The notes under the pieces were generated by a model, which was not told where the DNA came from, did no database searches, and saw nothing but the letters and a program-made list of their open reading frames with translations. Positions 50,646-62,811 of a stretch of DNA of 64,000 nt are shown here, in pieces. Made by a program: the position numbers and the translations under genes. How positions within the stretch are numbered: the stretch's first letter is position 1; each line of letters opens with the position of its first letter. The DNA is taken from assembly GCF_023898315.1 (NCBI RefSeq), contig NC_064621.1, positions 135,282,521 through 135,346,520 on the forward strand, given 5' to 3'. Source of the DNA: Schistocerca nitens. Taxonomy: Eukaryota; Arthropoda; Insecta; Orthoptera; Acrididae.

Positions 50646-50812
50646 ACCGGTCGCGGTGGCTGAGCGGTTCTAGGCGCTCAGTCCGGAACCGCGCGACTGC
50701 TACGGTCGCAGGTTCGAATCCTGCCTCGGGCATGGATGTGTGTAGTTTCTAAGTTCTATGGAACTGTTGAACTCAGATGTTAAGTCCTATAGTGCTCAGA
50801 GCCATTTGAACA
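50646..50812 (+). repeat. SINE-A with internal deletion
   Basis: The tRNA-like head is complete ('gcgcgactgctacggtcgc', B box 'ggttcgaatcctg'). About 30 bp is missing from the middle ('tgtgtagtttctaag'). No exact target duplication. Confidence 0.9.
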
Positions 50813-52577
50813 AATATTTGTGGAGAATAGATAAATGTTATTATGCATGCAGTGTTATTTATTGTGCGTGAAGGCCAATTCCATTATTCCAGTTTGTAGT
50901 ATAATTGAGTCGACTCGGCATATTGGCGATTTTGCTTATTCTTAGCGAAGAGAAATGTGACACTCTGCCAAGTGAAACCATCAATGTTTATTTTGATCCT
51001 CAAATATACCGTCATATTGGGAGGTATTTATGACTGTGATTGCTTAGAGCACAGGTGGACTATAAATGAGGGAATGCCATGTGCTAATATTTGCATTAAA
51101 TGTTACAGTGTTAGAGTGAGCCTTACAGAGTCCTGATGTGCAGGATGTGCAGTGGGAGCGGTCAGTATCAGGTAACAAACTGTGCGAACGGATGGCAGTA
51201 CTAAAATTCTGACGGTCAAAGAGCTCTAACAAGCTATTGCTGAATAATGAAGAATGTGAAAAGCCATTATTGTACATCCAGTTTACCGATTACCATTTGT
51301 CGTATTCTGGAGTGTCTAAATCGCCATTCCAGCTTTCATTGAAGTTATATCGAATTTTATTTAATAGTGACCTATACGATACCTATGGACTCAAGAGGTG
51401 CAATACTTGTACTCATATGTGAAAAATATACTTTACCTGAGTTACAGCAGTTTGTGACCTTGTAATTTGAAGTCTGATGTTTATTGAAGTGATATCATCC
51501 TTCAGCGATTGTTTATTGAAGTCTAACTCTTTTGAACAATTTATTTAATTTGGGTGAAGAAAAAAATGCAAAGAAGTGCAACTTAATTTTTGGTATGGAT
51601 TTATATAACATCCTTGACTAGGAACCAAAGTTAGACCCCACACGGTGCCGTAAGTTCAGCAATATATCTGACGATAGGTTTTTAGTCAGTTCCGACACGT
51701 TACTGAACACTGAGCTTAAATCAGGGATTTATGAGTATATTAGGCCCTTTTTGCTACCATCCACACCTGGTTCCAACATTACACTTCTTGTGTGGTCAGG
51801 ATAGGGAACGTATTAAATTGGATTACAACCTCCTTAAAGGCGGACTGCCCCACGTATATGGGGTCACGAAAAAATACTAATCTACTATGATCCGTTAATG
51901 AATGGTTGTTTATGAAGTATTAAGAACACATCAGACACATAATCAAGCACGTTCCGACTTTCAATGATATAGTGGATAGGAAGAGGGAATGGAAAGTATT
52001 CACTAATACAGAATCACGACACAAATAAAAATTTCACACGTATGTAAATACTCATTATGCTCAGGGTTTTAAGTTTTGTCGTTTAAGCAAGACCAGTTGT
52101 TGATAAACTTTAAGTAAGGGCTTCATCATCGGCTGATGTGCTAATTACACTAAACACTTAAGAAACGGTTTCTATCACTCCATTCGAATTTTAACGAATT
52201 CTGAATGCGACTGGCATATATAAACCACACGTCCTTGCACTGACATGAAAGGAAAATTGCGGTAGTACTTCTGTACGCAGCATACTGAAAATATTGAAAA
52301 CGGAATTCAGCATTTCTACTTTTGATTTTCTACCTTGAATTTCATTTTTTATATCATCTATTTGAAAGATGTTATGATGAGATCCTACTACGGTCGTCAT
52401 TAAAGGCTTTATGCATTGCCTTCTTGAGAGCCAAACACCTTTCATTCAGCATCTGTCTGTCTGTAGTCATATGTATTATTTTCCGCCTAGTGTGCACTAG
52501 TCGCTCTATCTTTAGAAGTTTCTTCACTGTGATTGGGTATCATGGAAGACCTTCCCCGTCATGAATTCTACAAGGTA
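50813..52577. other. Unassigned, AT-rich
   Basis: About 1.7 kb without a recognisable element. Frames are at most about 84 codons and have no domains. It is one of the best candidates for unique, non-repetitive host DNA in the window. Confidence 0.4.
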
Positions 52578-53208
52578 CGAGGTCTGTCCATTAAGTAAGT
52601 TCCGATTGATCGCGAAATGGAAACCATTGTGATAATCAGAAATATTTTATCTGCATCAGTTAGCTACAGCTTCCAGCCATTGCTCTACATAGTCACCACT
52701 CCGACTTAGACATTTGTCGTAGCGTTGTACCAACTTTCCATTACCCTCGTCATAGAAGGCAGCCGCCTGTGGTTCCCGTCGTTGTCTGTGCGAAAATGTT
52801 GTCTTCATAGCCAGTAGTTAATGTGAGCTGAGATGAAACACACAGGGAGCCAATTACGGGCTGTAGTGCGGGTGATCAAACAATTCCCATCGAAAACGCT
52901 GCAGGAGCATTTTCATTGCCCCTGTAAATTGCGACCGACAATTGTCACGAAGTAGGAACCGTATGACAGTTCTGTAATGCTGGTTGCACAACATCAGGCG
53001 AAATATCTCACCAGGACCTCATACTTTGCGGAAGACACTACTTTCTACGCATCTTTATGTGCTCACCATGTGCTCAGAACTAAAAAGAGCGAAGTTATGC
53101 AACCGACAGGCATACTAGAGACACTGTCGGACACATCTGTGCAAAGCTTCATCGGATTTTCATAGTCATTTCGCGACCGATCGGAACTCACTTTCTAGAC
53201 ACCCCTCG
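52578..53208 (-). mobile_element. Mariner-like non-autonomous derivative (631 bp)
   Basis: Inverted termini 'cgaggtctgtccattaagt' and, complemented, 'cgaggggtgtctagaaagt', sharing 'agttccgat' and 'tcgcgaaatg' further in. TA at 52576-52577 and 53209-53210. The minus strand still encodes traces of a mariner C-terminus, including the complement of 'NGDYVE' near 52695. No open transposase. Confidence 0.8.
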
Positions 53209-53949
53209 TACATATCTGTGAAGTGCATGGTCAACTATTATTCTAGCCACGAACGGCTGTTCTTCTACATGCTACTTTCCATAGCTAAAAATATCGATTT
53301 CGTTATTGAGATACGACACTACTGGCTCTTTCTCTAGATTATACATTACCAATATTTATGTTAATTTAGAAGGAGTTAAATAACGAACTAAAAAACTACA
53401 AGCACCCAGCTACAGGTCTGAACAGAGTGTATTTAATAAAAATGTGAAGTGAGTGAAAGGCGGGAAATAGTGAAATTAAGTTTTTCTCGCAATGGGAACT
53501 ACAATGCTGTCCTACCATTTGTATTACCATGAGGATTGGTGGTTTTTGCTCTACGTCGGGGAAAATGAGGAAACCAAACTCTCAATATTTTCACTCGTTA
53601 AAATGTTACTATTCCACGGGGGAATGAAAACGATTCCATCTTGTCTCTCTGTGTCTCTTTTTTACCTTTCCGCTTCAACAGAATCTTACATTTGTGCTAC
53701 ATTCTGCAAATTACGATACTAGGGTTCGTTTACAGCCATTCATAACTGCAGCCTTTGGACTAGTCCGGACTAGCCCCGTACATTTAACGCGTTAAAAAGA
53801 AATTATGTGGATAGGACGGAAATCAATGGATGTATTGTAAATGTACAGAAAAACAAATTATTACAATTTCGAAAAAACGGATTATTTATTCAAGAGAAAG
53901 AGCTTTACAAACTGGGCATGTCAATAATGCTTTAGTCGACCTCTGGCCC
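53209..53949. other. Unassigned
   Basis: AT-rich. The 76-codon frame at 53492-53722 has no domain. Nothing else recognised. Confidence 0.4.
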
Positions 53950-54630
53950 TAATACAAGCAGTAGTTCGGCTTAGCGTTGATTGAGTTGCTGCATGTCCTC
54001 CTGAGGGATATCGTGCCAATTCTGTGCAATTGGAGGGTCCGATCCTCAGAATTCCGAGATTGTTGGAGAACATTTATCATAATGCGCCGAACGTTCTCAA
54101 CTGTGGAGAGATCCTGCAACGTTTCTGGCCAAGACAGGATCGGCAAGCACAAACACAAACAGTAGAAACTCTTGCCGTGTTCGGGAAGCATTATCTCGTA
54201 AGCCCAGGGTGACCTGCAATGAAGGGCAACAAAACAGGGCGTATAATAGCGTCGGCGTATCGCTGTGCTGTAAGGGTGTCCCAGATGACAACTGAAGGGA
54301 TCCTGCTACGAAAAGGAATGGCAACCCGGACCGTCACTCCTTGTTGTCGGGGTGTATGGCGGATGACAGGCAGGTTGTTCAACCAACGTTGTTCGGGGCG
54401 TCTTCAGATAAATCATCGGCCTGGAATCTCATTAAGTGCAGATGAACTGTCTACAGTGCTACAGTGATGAGCCCATCTTTGAACAGAGCCCCGATGACAA
54501 GAGAAGACGTGTCTGTAGACGCACCGATCGCCGGCAGATACCAACGTGACATCCGACAACTCTATCAACCAGTGCCAAGCCGGGTAACTGCTTACAGAAG
54601 GGCCAGAGATGGCCTAGATCGTTATTGACT
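53950..54630 (-). pseudogene. Tc1-like transposase remnant
   Basis: Best block: 'PSVVIWDTLTAQRYADAI' followed by 'IRPVLLPFIAGHPGLT' (54330-54195), the segment preceding the second catalytic Asp in Tc1-like proteins. The Asp itself is in a changed 'RDNASRTRQ' (about 54180). The C-terminus near 53990 reads 'SLRRTCSNSINAK'-like noise with 'IPQEDMQQL' in another frame. Terminal repeats not found. Confidence 0.65.
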
Positions 54631-54733
54631 TGCTCAATTTATGAAACTCTTTCTCTTGAATAAATCATTCACTTTTTCTGAAATAGTAATAGTAATTCAT
54701 TCGTGCTTTCATTGTATTTTAGTCTTGGAGAGT
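54631..54733. other. Spacer
   Basis: Nothing recognised. Confidence 0.5.
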
Positions 54734-55250
54734 ATTTACACTGTTGTTGTTGTTGTGGTCTTCAGTCCTGAGACTGGTTTGATGCAGCTCTCCATGCTAC
54801 TCTATCCTGTGCAAGCTTCTTCATCTCCCAGTACCTACTGCAACCTACATCCTTCTGAATCTGCTTAGTGTATTCATTTCTTGGTCTCCCTCTATGATTT
54901 TTACCCTCCACGCTGCCCTCCAATGCTAAATTTGTGATCCCTTGATGCCTCAAAACATGTCCTACCAACCGATCCCTTCTTCTAGTCAAGTTGTGCCACA
55001 AACTTCTCTTCTCCCCAATCCTATTCAACACCTCCTCATTAGTTATGTGATCTACCCATCTAATCTTCAGCATTCTTCTGTAGCACCACATTTCGAAAGC
55101 TTCTATTCTCTTCTTGTCCAAACTAGTTATCGTCCATGTTTCACTTCCATACATGGCTACACTCCATACAAATACTTTCAGAAACGACTTTCTGACACTT
55201 AAGTCTATACTCGACGTTAACAAATTTCTCTTCATCAGAAATTTACACTG
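54734..55250 (-). mobile_element. LINE D: strongly 5'-truncated LINE A relative, 10-bp target duplication
   Basis: Body 54744-55240. The TTG-repeat tail ('gttgttgttgttgtgg' complement) is at the left and the truncation point at the right. Target duplication 'atttacactg' at 54734-54743 and 55241-55250. Very similar to LINE A and therefore young. Right of it the 20-bp phrase containing the duplication is itself repeated (55241-55260 and 55261-55280). Confidence 0.93.
54762..55235 (-). pseudogene. LINE D ORF2 C-terminal domain, open
   Basis: 157 codons open to the natural stop: 'RKSFLKVFVWSVAMYGSETW', 'WCYRRMLKIRWVDH', 'RRDRLVGHVLRHQG' and terminal 'RAASNQSQD'. The reverse transcriptase palm is absent because of truncation. 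Confidence 0.85.
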
Positions 55251-55280
55251 ATGACCCTTAAATTACACTGATGACCCTTA

Positions 55281-55549
55281 AAAAGAGAAAACATGTAATA
55301 CTTGCAATAGTATTCAAACGTCATTTCTCAAAACGTTTTAGAACACTCTTAGTTTCCACTGGTAGTGGACGAGTAGTGTGCCTTTTGGCCACACAGCTAG
55401 TGACTTCTTATTTATGTACAGCAGACGATACATGCAAATCCTTGATTTGTGTCTGCAGGCTGATCAGGTGAGACATTACCGGCTCTTCGTCACTTTGATT
55501 CGATAATGTGAAATGTGGGGACCTCTTACTTTAGTACGAAGTATGATCG
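55281..55549. other. Spacer
   Basis: Nothing recognised. Confidence 0.45.
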
Positions 55550-56660
55550 TGGCTCAATAAATTAGGTCAGAAGAGCTCACACGGTCCCATGCGAATGAAA
55601 TTCCCTCTTCAGATAGAAGAAAAGATCGCAGTATGCAAAAACGCTGCCGGTGGTTGGAAGTACCTGAGGCACTATGCTTGGACATTTAATTTCAAGATGG
55701 AGACGCTGACGAAACATTGTCGGTGATCGAAATGCGAAGTGAAATAAAGTTATTCACAGGAAACGTTTGTACCTGAAATTCATCTCATTTTAGAAGAAAT
55801 TTATGGAGCCAGTGTGTCGCCATGAAAATTACAGTGGTTTTTGTGCCAGGAATTTGAGAAAGTGTGATCAGACGTGCTTTGCGTGGAGATGTTAGGGCGG
55901 TCATGCACATTCAACTCAAATGACAGCGTGTGCCGTATTGCAAAATCGATTCTATTCATGCCATGTTTCACACAAACTCAACATATCCTTTGGCAGTGTA
56001 GTGGATATCGTACACCACACACTGGACTACCGGAAGACTTATCATATCAGCCTAAGTGGTTGTCCCTTCAGTATTTAGTGCCATATCAGATGGAGGGTGT
56101 TCCATTCCAGCACCGAATGATTATAGGGTATGAAAAGGAAGTATATCAAGTGTCACATGAGGTGAAGAAAGTATCGATGTCAGGGATGTACATTCTATCT
56201 TTTCCCAAGCCACATAAAAAGTTCAGAACAATGACATACTCGAGGGAATTTGTGGCCACAGTCTTCTGGGAGGCGCAGAGTGTGCATGTGGTTGAGTTCC
56301 TCACCCCTAGAGGGACCGAGAATGCTGCCAGTTACTGTACCATCCTTGAACAGTAGCCCGAAGTGATTGGGGTGAACACGACAGAGATTGATTTAGAAAG
56401 GTGCCGAGTTGTTGCACAACAGCGCCCGACGAGCTATGTCCTCGAATCTGCTTGATCTAGTCTGGTCTTTCCGATGGATTGCACTGAAACGTCCTCGATA
56501 CAGGTCTCGCATGAAGCGAATTTTGTCTCTCAAAACTGTTAAAGAGGCACTTGACCAGTCGCCAGTTAAGAATCGATATGATGGTTTAAATGATTTCTTA
56601 GATCAGGATTCGTTTGTGTCAGTTTCGACTGATTGGTTTGCCAGGGCAGCAAACGATTAA
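55550..56660 (+). pseudogene. Degraded mariner-like transposase
   Basis: On the plus strand, 'VPEIHLILEEIYGASVSP' at about 55772-55825 resembles the mariner N-terminal helix. The block 'FVATVFWEAQSVHVVEFL' at about 56247-56303 and 'RGTENAASYCTILE' precede the second Asp in mariners. 'LLHNSARRAMSSNLLD' at about 56407 is the catalytic block, with Asn-Ser where Asp-Asn is expected. Several stops. No terminal repeats found. Confidence 0.6.
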
Positions 56661-57479
56661 GCGACCATGGGGAATATGTGGGAAAGTAATACGGATCAGT
56701 GCGTTACTAACTGCGTGCATCATTTTGACTTCATGAATGAAACTTTCCTTGTTGTTGACTCATTACCTCAATTTTTGAAAGACTCTGATAATTTCGAAAA
56801 CTACTTTCGTTACTGTTGTATGAATGTGGTTATACGTAAGATGGACCTCACACCATCGTATTTTATAGCTGTAATTTATTTTGAGCGAAAGCTGGCCTGG
56901 TTAACCATCCATACAAAATTAACGAATCACGATAAATATTTTTCCCGAAGAAATACTTACGAGAATTGGCAGTTTATGCTTAAAGGCAGAGATGCCTAAG
57001 TAAGTTATCAGACCAGGTACATAGCAGGTAGAAAGAGTTATATTTGCAGTTAACTATTGTTGGCCTCTTTGGTGGCTGTCGCCAAAGCCACAGAACATTA
57101 GCGTTATAGATGACAGCCTGTAGACCATCGAAAGAAGCAGCAAATTCATTTATGGCTCACTGCAGTATCTAAAGTTCAGAAACAGAGAGGTAGAGGCGTC
57201 TTCATCCTCTCACAGCTGCAGCCTACTCTGACGGCCATTAAAATAGCAACACCACGTAGCATACAAAATACGTCAAACTTGAGATACGGCGCGTGTAAAA
57301 TATCCTGTTTTATTGTCAGCAATGAGTCATTCGTTTGACAAAACGACCTGAAGTGACACGAGAGTCTTTTATTTTAAACCAGTTTGCTGATACATCGTGG
57401 TATGGGAAAACTTAAGCAAAACGTAAGGTAAGCAGAGCTCAAAGCCTGCAGGGAGTGAAAGCGTAGACCCAAATGAGGT
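56661..57479. other. Unassigned; isolated Tc1-like terminus near 57233
   Basis: A 110-codon frame at 56667-56999 has no recognised domain. At 57233 'ggccattaaaatagcaac' matches the terminus of the 48819-50230 element, but no partner terminus is seen. Confidence 0.4.
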
Positions 57480-58258
57480 TACAGTTTCAAACACAATTTA
57501 ATTTCATTTAACATTAAAAAAAAAAACATTTGTTCACCAAACACAATAAAATTCTTTAAACTCCATGCCTGAAGGGCCGCTGAACATTCACAACTGTAAT
57601 GTCAGAATGACAACCTTAAGATTCAGCATAAGAGATAATCACGGTCTGAAGGACCCAACACTTTTGATTAATTATTTACCAATACAATAAGTTACTCAAA
57701 GGAATGACTTTAATCGTTCGGCCGGAAGGGCCAACCAAATATGACCACAAATGCAGTTTTGATAATGCTACAAGAATGCAAAACTAACAGTTAATTTACT
57801 TCGTCCAAAGGAGCAGTAAAGACAAATTCATATACCAAAGGTTTTTTTTCAATGAAACAAGCTAGCAAGATAAAATTAATAACCAAAAAGGGGTAGTGAC
57901 GTCGCCACTCGGCCTGAAGGGTCTGAATATCAGTAGTAATAAATATTTGAGAATGGTTGAAGTTAGTGAGTTAGCACTTAAAACCAGCTCGTGCTCCTCA
58001 CCTCTAGGAAAAATTAACAGTCAGCTGTGCTAGGACTGCCTTCTTTAGCAATATGGCACAGACCATCAGAACAACTAGAAACTTCACCAACGTGGCGAAT
58101 CGTCCACATAGGGCATAACAGCAACTCTCTATAACACATAAAATTTACTAAACATTGAATCACATGGTTCAAAATATAACACCTATCTCGGCAGGAACTG
58201 TTAATGACGCCCACTGGCCTTCGTAAATCTTCGAGTTAGTAAATGTGACGGCCAGTAC
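57480..58258. repeat. Probable LTR-like region with CTGAAGGGCC motifs
   Basis: AT-rich DNA interrupted by four motifs close to CTGAAGGGCC (about 57569, 57646, 57724, 57917). The style is the same as the LTR-internal array at 4715-5300, but the surrounding sequence is not alignable by eye. It may be the U3 of a related, older Gypsy LTR. Confidence 0.4.
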
Positions 58259-58260
58259 TA

Positions 58261-58305
<45 letters not shown>
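58259..58305. repeat. (AAT)n microsatellite
   Basis: About 15 perfect AAT/ATA triplets in a row. Confidence 0.95.
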
Positions 58306-58308
<3 letters not shown>

Positions 58309-60249
58309 CAACAAATTGTAAAATACAAGATCATTATTGAACTTGAGTCAGAATAAAATTTCAACCACAGATAATATTTTAGGCTCAGTTATTAAGGCAC
58401 ATAGAGGTAACACTATTTTCTAGTGATAGTTACACTTGACAATATAACAGCAGATCACTGAATCGGGATTTCGGGCTCGCCTGAGCCTACTAAAATTGCG
58501 AAACACCATGGCACACGACCTTAGAGCAGAACACAGCCGACGACACGGGCAGAAATTGAGTGAGACACATCAAGTCAAGAAATTCTCACCGTTAGTCCAG
58601 AAGGCAGACAAGCATTCGGCGACAGGTTGCAACCAGCACCAACTCGAGTTACGTCAATCGCTCCAGTTCCGCCATAGCAATGCGGACACGCCGCGTCAAC
58701 AGTTGCCACGCCGAGCTTCCTTATCACACAGCCCGTCCAGAACGACTGCCGCCGTCCCGAGAACACACGCTCGTAGCAAATACGTGCGTTCACAGGAAGT
58801 TATACCACCTTTCCCGCAACATTGCGCTGCCGCTGCCACACAACCGGAAACTCAACTCCCCGTCTCACTCCGGCAGCAGCACTCGATACTCGTCCGCAGG
58901 TCTCTCCCTAGAACGCAGTGCCCTCCGAAATTTAAAAGCAAACGGACCAATCGCGGCAGAGCAAAGCCAAGGCTCCGGAAGACGACACACCACCCGTAGG
59001 CAACGATGAAGATGATACGATTCATTTGCATTGCGGAGTTTTTTTTTTTTTTCAATTTATGCGTGGAAGTGAGACAGCCATTAGTGGCTGGTTTTGTCAT
59101 TTAGTACTTTTTGCTTCTTGGTGGAGCCCAGAGCGGCGAAACATTATTAACAGTAGTCTGATGCGTATTCCAATGCACCAGTTACGCTTGTTATATCGAT
59201 AAATGAATATTTCCAAGGAATTTTCATTTTAGGAACCTTAAACCAGTGTTTTCCTGGACACAGACTATAATAACTAAATTTATACGAACTTTAGAGCTCG
59301 GGATTCAATCTATCAATTAAAAAAATACATATATAGTAGTCGCCACAACATCCTTCAGTCATTGCAAACATCAGGTCGTGGGTTGCCATGAGAGCGGCAG
59401 GCCACCATTTGCCAGCCTCTAACACTGACGATTTCCGTTAAACATAGCTGTTATAGAATCTAGTTTGATGACTAGCCGGCTTAAAAGTGTTCTTGCTGCC
59501 AGACGTAGGAGCTCGCAGCTCCTACTGTAATGTACACGGATAATAATTAAAATTTTATTATATACTAAACCCCGCTGGGGTTGCAATTTGAATGATTAGC
59601 AATGTACATACGAAAGAGCCAACAGGTTGCGCCTGCGCGTTATGCAGCCCAGCAGGCAGGCCTGTACTGCGGAGCGACACGGCGGCGCCCGCCGCTAGCG
59701 TTCAGTCGGCACCGCGGCTACGCTGCCGCTGCCACCGTGCCCGCCGGTCCGGAAAATTGAGGCTCGTTACGGCAGGGGCGGCGCCGCCCCCTGTCCGCCA
59801 GCCCAGACAGCCGGCCAGCTAGCTGCAGCCCTGCGCGTCGCGGCGTTCACACTGCAGCTGCTGAGCCAAGCGTCGGCACCGGCTTGGTGCAGCAAAAGGA
59901 CACCGACACCGACACTCTTCCGTCTCTATGCATTTTTTTTTCCGTTTTAGCCATCTTAGCTTTTCATCCCTGCAACGTACTTTTGAGTATCTTTAAAAAC
60001 AGGTTTTCTTTCATAGTCACGGAGCTACCCTCCTGAAGCAAAAACGGGTGGATGGATAGAAGTTTAAAAACACATTAAAATATGACTGTTTCTTGCTACT
60101 TTGAGTTACTCACAACATATTTCATCTTTTATGTGAACCACAATATTTACTTGAGTGAAAGCTGCGAGCTTTCCTTCTAGTCATTTCAACTATCGATTCT
60201 TGCTGTTTCTAAACCCCTTTGCTTAGGCATTGTGATATTTGGTAACATT
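58306..60249. other. Unassigned, with GC-rich patches
   Basis: 58495-58990 and 59620-59915 are GC-rich with overlapping frames up to about 167 codons on several frames and no domains; the frame at 58496 is Gln/Arg/His-rich. A T run is at 59039-59052. Part of 58306-59000 may continue the LTR-like region to the left. Nothing else recognised. Confidence 0.35.
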
Positions 60250-60725
60250 TGCTGAATGATCGTCGAAGAAGCACTGTTGGGACACATATCAGCCCCTTGG
60301 TTCATCTGGTCGGTCAGCTGCTCCACAGCTGCACGTCTACTCGCCTGTACACATCTCCACAGCTGTCATTCACCTCCGTCATCTATGGCCCGTAATCCAA
60401 CACAGCTGCTTCGTCGCCGGTTTTGGGCAGTGCCTTTTTGCCGTGCACGGTATACTTTAACCAAAGCATCAAGCAAACTAAGCCGTTTCGGTAATGCTTC
60501 CACCCCTGGCCCAAAATCCAATGACGAAACCCCCCTGGACGTCAGATAAATCACTCCGTTTCCGTGTTATGTCAACGACTGCACTGTTTTCCGCTTTATA
60601 TACCCTCCACTGCTAGTACTCCCACCTGCCATCTGTGAGTGGTTATTGCACGTTGGCGTCGAACGTACCCGGTGGTCACATTATTGTCACTGGATCATGT
60701 ACTTTGGGCATTGTCATGTATAATA
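60250..60725 (-). pseudogene. Tc1-like element, 5' end with terminus and N-terminal coding scrap
   Basis: The minus strand reads 'QLWRCVQASRRAAVEQLT' followed by 'DQMNQGAD' (about 60360-60280), the N-terminal linker region of a Tc1-like transposase. The terminus 'tacatgacaatgcccaaag' (complement) is at the right near 60720. The catalytic part is absent. Confidence 0.65.
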
Positions 60726-60828
60726 GTTGTGGTACCGTTGAAACTCTATTAGTAATTATTCCCTAAGACGCACGGAAACGTGTATGACGTTCCGTCTCTC
60801 ACAATAGCGGATTTCTTATTGGGAACCA

Positions 60829-60960
60829 AGAGCGTTTCCTCTCATATGGTCTGGAGGTCGACTATCCCTGTATTTCCAAAAAGGTTCGCGGGTAGTTTCC
60901 TGTGATCTGCGTTTCCTCTCATCTGGTCTGGAGGTCGCACTACCCTTATATTTCCGAAAT
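60829..60960. repeat. Local direct repeat, ~78-bp period
   Basis: 'gcgtttcctctcatatggtc' with 'tggaggtcg' and 'tatttcc' at 60831-60880 recurs at 60909-60958 with a few changes. Confidence 0.75.
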
Positions 60961-61570
60961 ATAAGCACAGTTTAGTATTCCAAACTTTGCAGATGAATCA
61001 TGTTCCATTGGACAGATAGCTGTGGGGGTGTATGGCGAGATACGTCTGAGAGCAACACTTTCAGGCTGCAGGAGGGTGATTTATTCTCTGGGGAATGTTT
61101 TTGTGGCATACCTTGGGTGATCTTGTCATTCTCGAAGGCGTAATGGATCAACAAATGTACGCATTTATCCCTGGGGGACCATGTCCTCTCCTAAAGGCAG
61201 TTTGTTTTTCCTAGGCATGATGACATCTATGAGCAGGACAATGCAATGTGTCACACAGCTCGCAGCATACGTGCGTGGTTTGAAGAGCACCAGGATTTGT
61301 TTAGCGTGTTCCCATGGCCACTAAACTCCCAAATTTTAAACCCAATTGTGAATCTATGGAACTACCTCGATCAGGGAATTCGCTTCATAGATTCTGAACC
61401 GAGAAATCTAGCGCAGCTGACCACAGCACTGGAGTCGGCATGACTTCACATCCCTGTCAGTACCTTCCAAAACCTAGTTGACTCTCTTGCTGTCTATGTT
61501 CTCGCAATGGTCTGCACTGCAAAAGGTGGTTATTCAGGCTTTTGACAGGAGGTCACATCAATGTGACTTG
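60961..61570 (+). pseudogene. Tc1-like transposase C-terminal half, degraded
   Basis: Plus strand: a block 'GNVFVAYLGDLVILEGVMDQ' at about 61096-61155 precedes the second Asp in 'QDNAMCHTARSIRAWF' (about 61235). The third residue, expected Glu, reads Val in 'NPIVNLWN', 36 residues after the Asp. The C-terminus has 'DSEPRNLAQLTTALESA' and 'AKGGYSGF'. A terminus-like 'ggtcacatcaatgtgact' is at 61552-61570. Dead by substitution and stops. Confidence 0.75.
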
Positions 61571-61574
61571 AAAG

Positions 61575-61904
61575 TACATTGTTGTGGTCTTTGGAATGAA
61601 GACGCACGTGTTCACGCTAGTATATCCTGTGCGAACCTCTCCTTCTCTGTAACTACGTAGTTTGCACGCAGTTGAACATACTTAATGTAGGCAAGTCTCG
61701 GTTTCCCTCTTCAATTTTTACTCCTGAAACTTACCATAATTACCAAATTGACATTCCTGTGATGCTTCAGGATGGGCTTACGAACTGATTTCTTCTTCCA
61801 GCGAAATTATGTCGTAATTTCCTTTCTCAGCAATACAAGTTAAAAACTCTTCGTTGGTTATCGAATGTACCTGTATAATCTACAGCGTTCTTCTATAAAA
61901 CAGA
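61575..61904 (-). repeat. LINE F: old LINE 3' fragment
   Basis: The minus strand resembles the 3' end of LINE A ('gttgtggtctttggaatgaa', 'tatcctgtgcgaacctctcc', 'tttccctcttcaatttttac') but is much diverged. 'ITNEEFLTCI' is readable near 61865. Confidence 0.65.
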
Positions 61905-62811
61905 CGTTGTGTCGTTGTGGTCTTCAGTCCTGAGACTGGTTTCTTGCAGCTCTCCATGGTACTCTATTTTGTTCAAGCCTCTTCATCTCCAAGTAACTAC
62001 TGCAGCCTACATCCTTCTAAATCTGCTTACTGTATTCATCCCTTGGTCTCCCTCTACGATTTTCACTCCCCACGCTTCTCTCCAGTACTAAACTGGTGAT
62101 CCCTTGATGCTTTGGAGTGCGTCCCACCAACCGATCTCTTCTTTTGGTCAGGTTGTAACACAAATAACACAAATATCTCTTCCCCACGAACCAAACCATA
62201 CAAATATCTCTTCTCCTCAATTCTGTTCAGTACCTCCTCAGTAGTTACATCATCTACCCATCTAACCTTCAGCATTCTACTGTAGCACCACATCTCAAAA
62301 GAATCTATTCCCTTTTTGTTTAAACTGTTTATCGTCCACGTTCCACATCCACACATGGTTGCATTTCAGACTATTACTTTCAGAAAGGACTTACTGAGAC
62401 TTAAATCTGTATTCGATGTTAACAAATTTTTCTTCTTCAGAAACGCTTTTCTTCCTATTGCCAGTCAACATTTATATCCTCCCTGCTTCTACCATCATTA
62501 GTTATCTTGCTTCCCAAATAGCAAAACTCATCTGCTACTTTAAGTGCTTCATTTCCTAATCTAATTCCCTCAGCATCACCTGATTTAATTCGACTACATT
62601 CCATTATCCTCGTTTTGCCTCTGTTGATGTTCATCCTATAACCTCCCTTCAAGACACTGTCCGTCCCATTCAACTGCTCTTGCAAGTCCTTTGCTGTCTC
62701 TGCGAAAATTGCAGTGTCACTGGCATACCTCAAAGTTTTTATTTCTTCTCCCTGAACTTTAATTACTACTCCAAATTTTTCTTTTGTTTCGTTTACAGCT
62801 TGCTTATTATA
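61905..62811 (-). mobile_element. LINE E: LINE A relative, interrupted by Tc1-like copy 4
   Basis: 3' tail 'gttgtgtcgttgtggtcttc' at the left; the LINE reads rightwards into its RT and is cut by copy 4 at 62811. The upstream RT would lie beyond the window. A short duplication ('acacaaata...') near 62160-62205 disturbs the C-terminal region. Confidence 0.88.
61925..62806 (-). pseudogene. LINE E reverse transcriptase palm and C-terminus
   Basis: 'KEKFGVVIKVQGEEIKTL' then 'RYASDTAIFAE': the catalytic motif reads YASD, where LINE A has FADD, so one catalytic Asp is lost. 'GYRMNINRGKTRIMECS' and 'YLGSKITNDGRSRED' follow, then a frame break near 62460, 'FEMWCYSRMLKVRWVDD' at about 62290, and frame breaks to the end. 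Inactive. Confidence 0.85.

Noticed and set aside
58496-58999. 167-codon Gln/Arg-rich frame
   Set aside because: GC-rich DNA beside an LTR-like region, several overlapping frames open, no motif.
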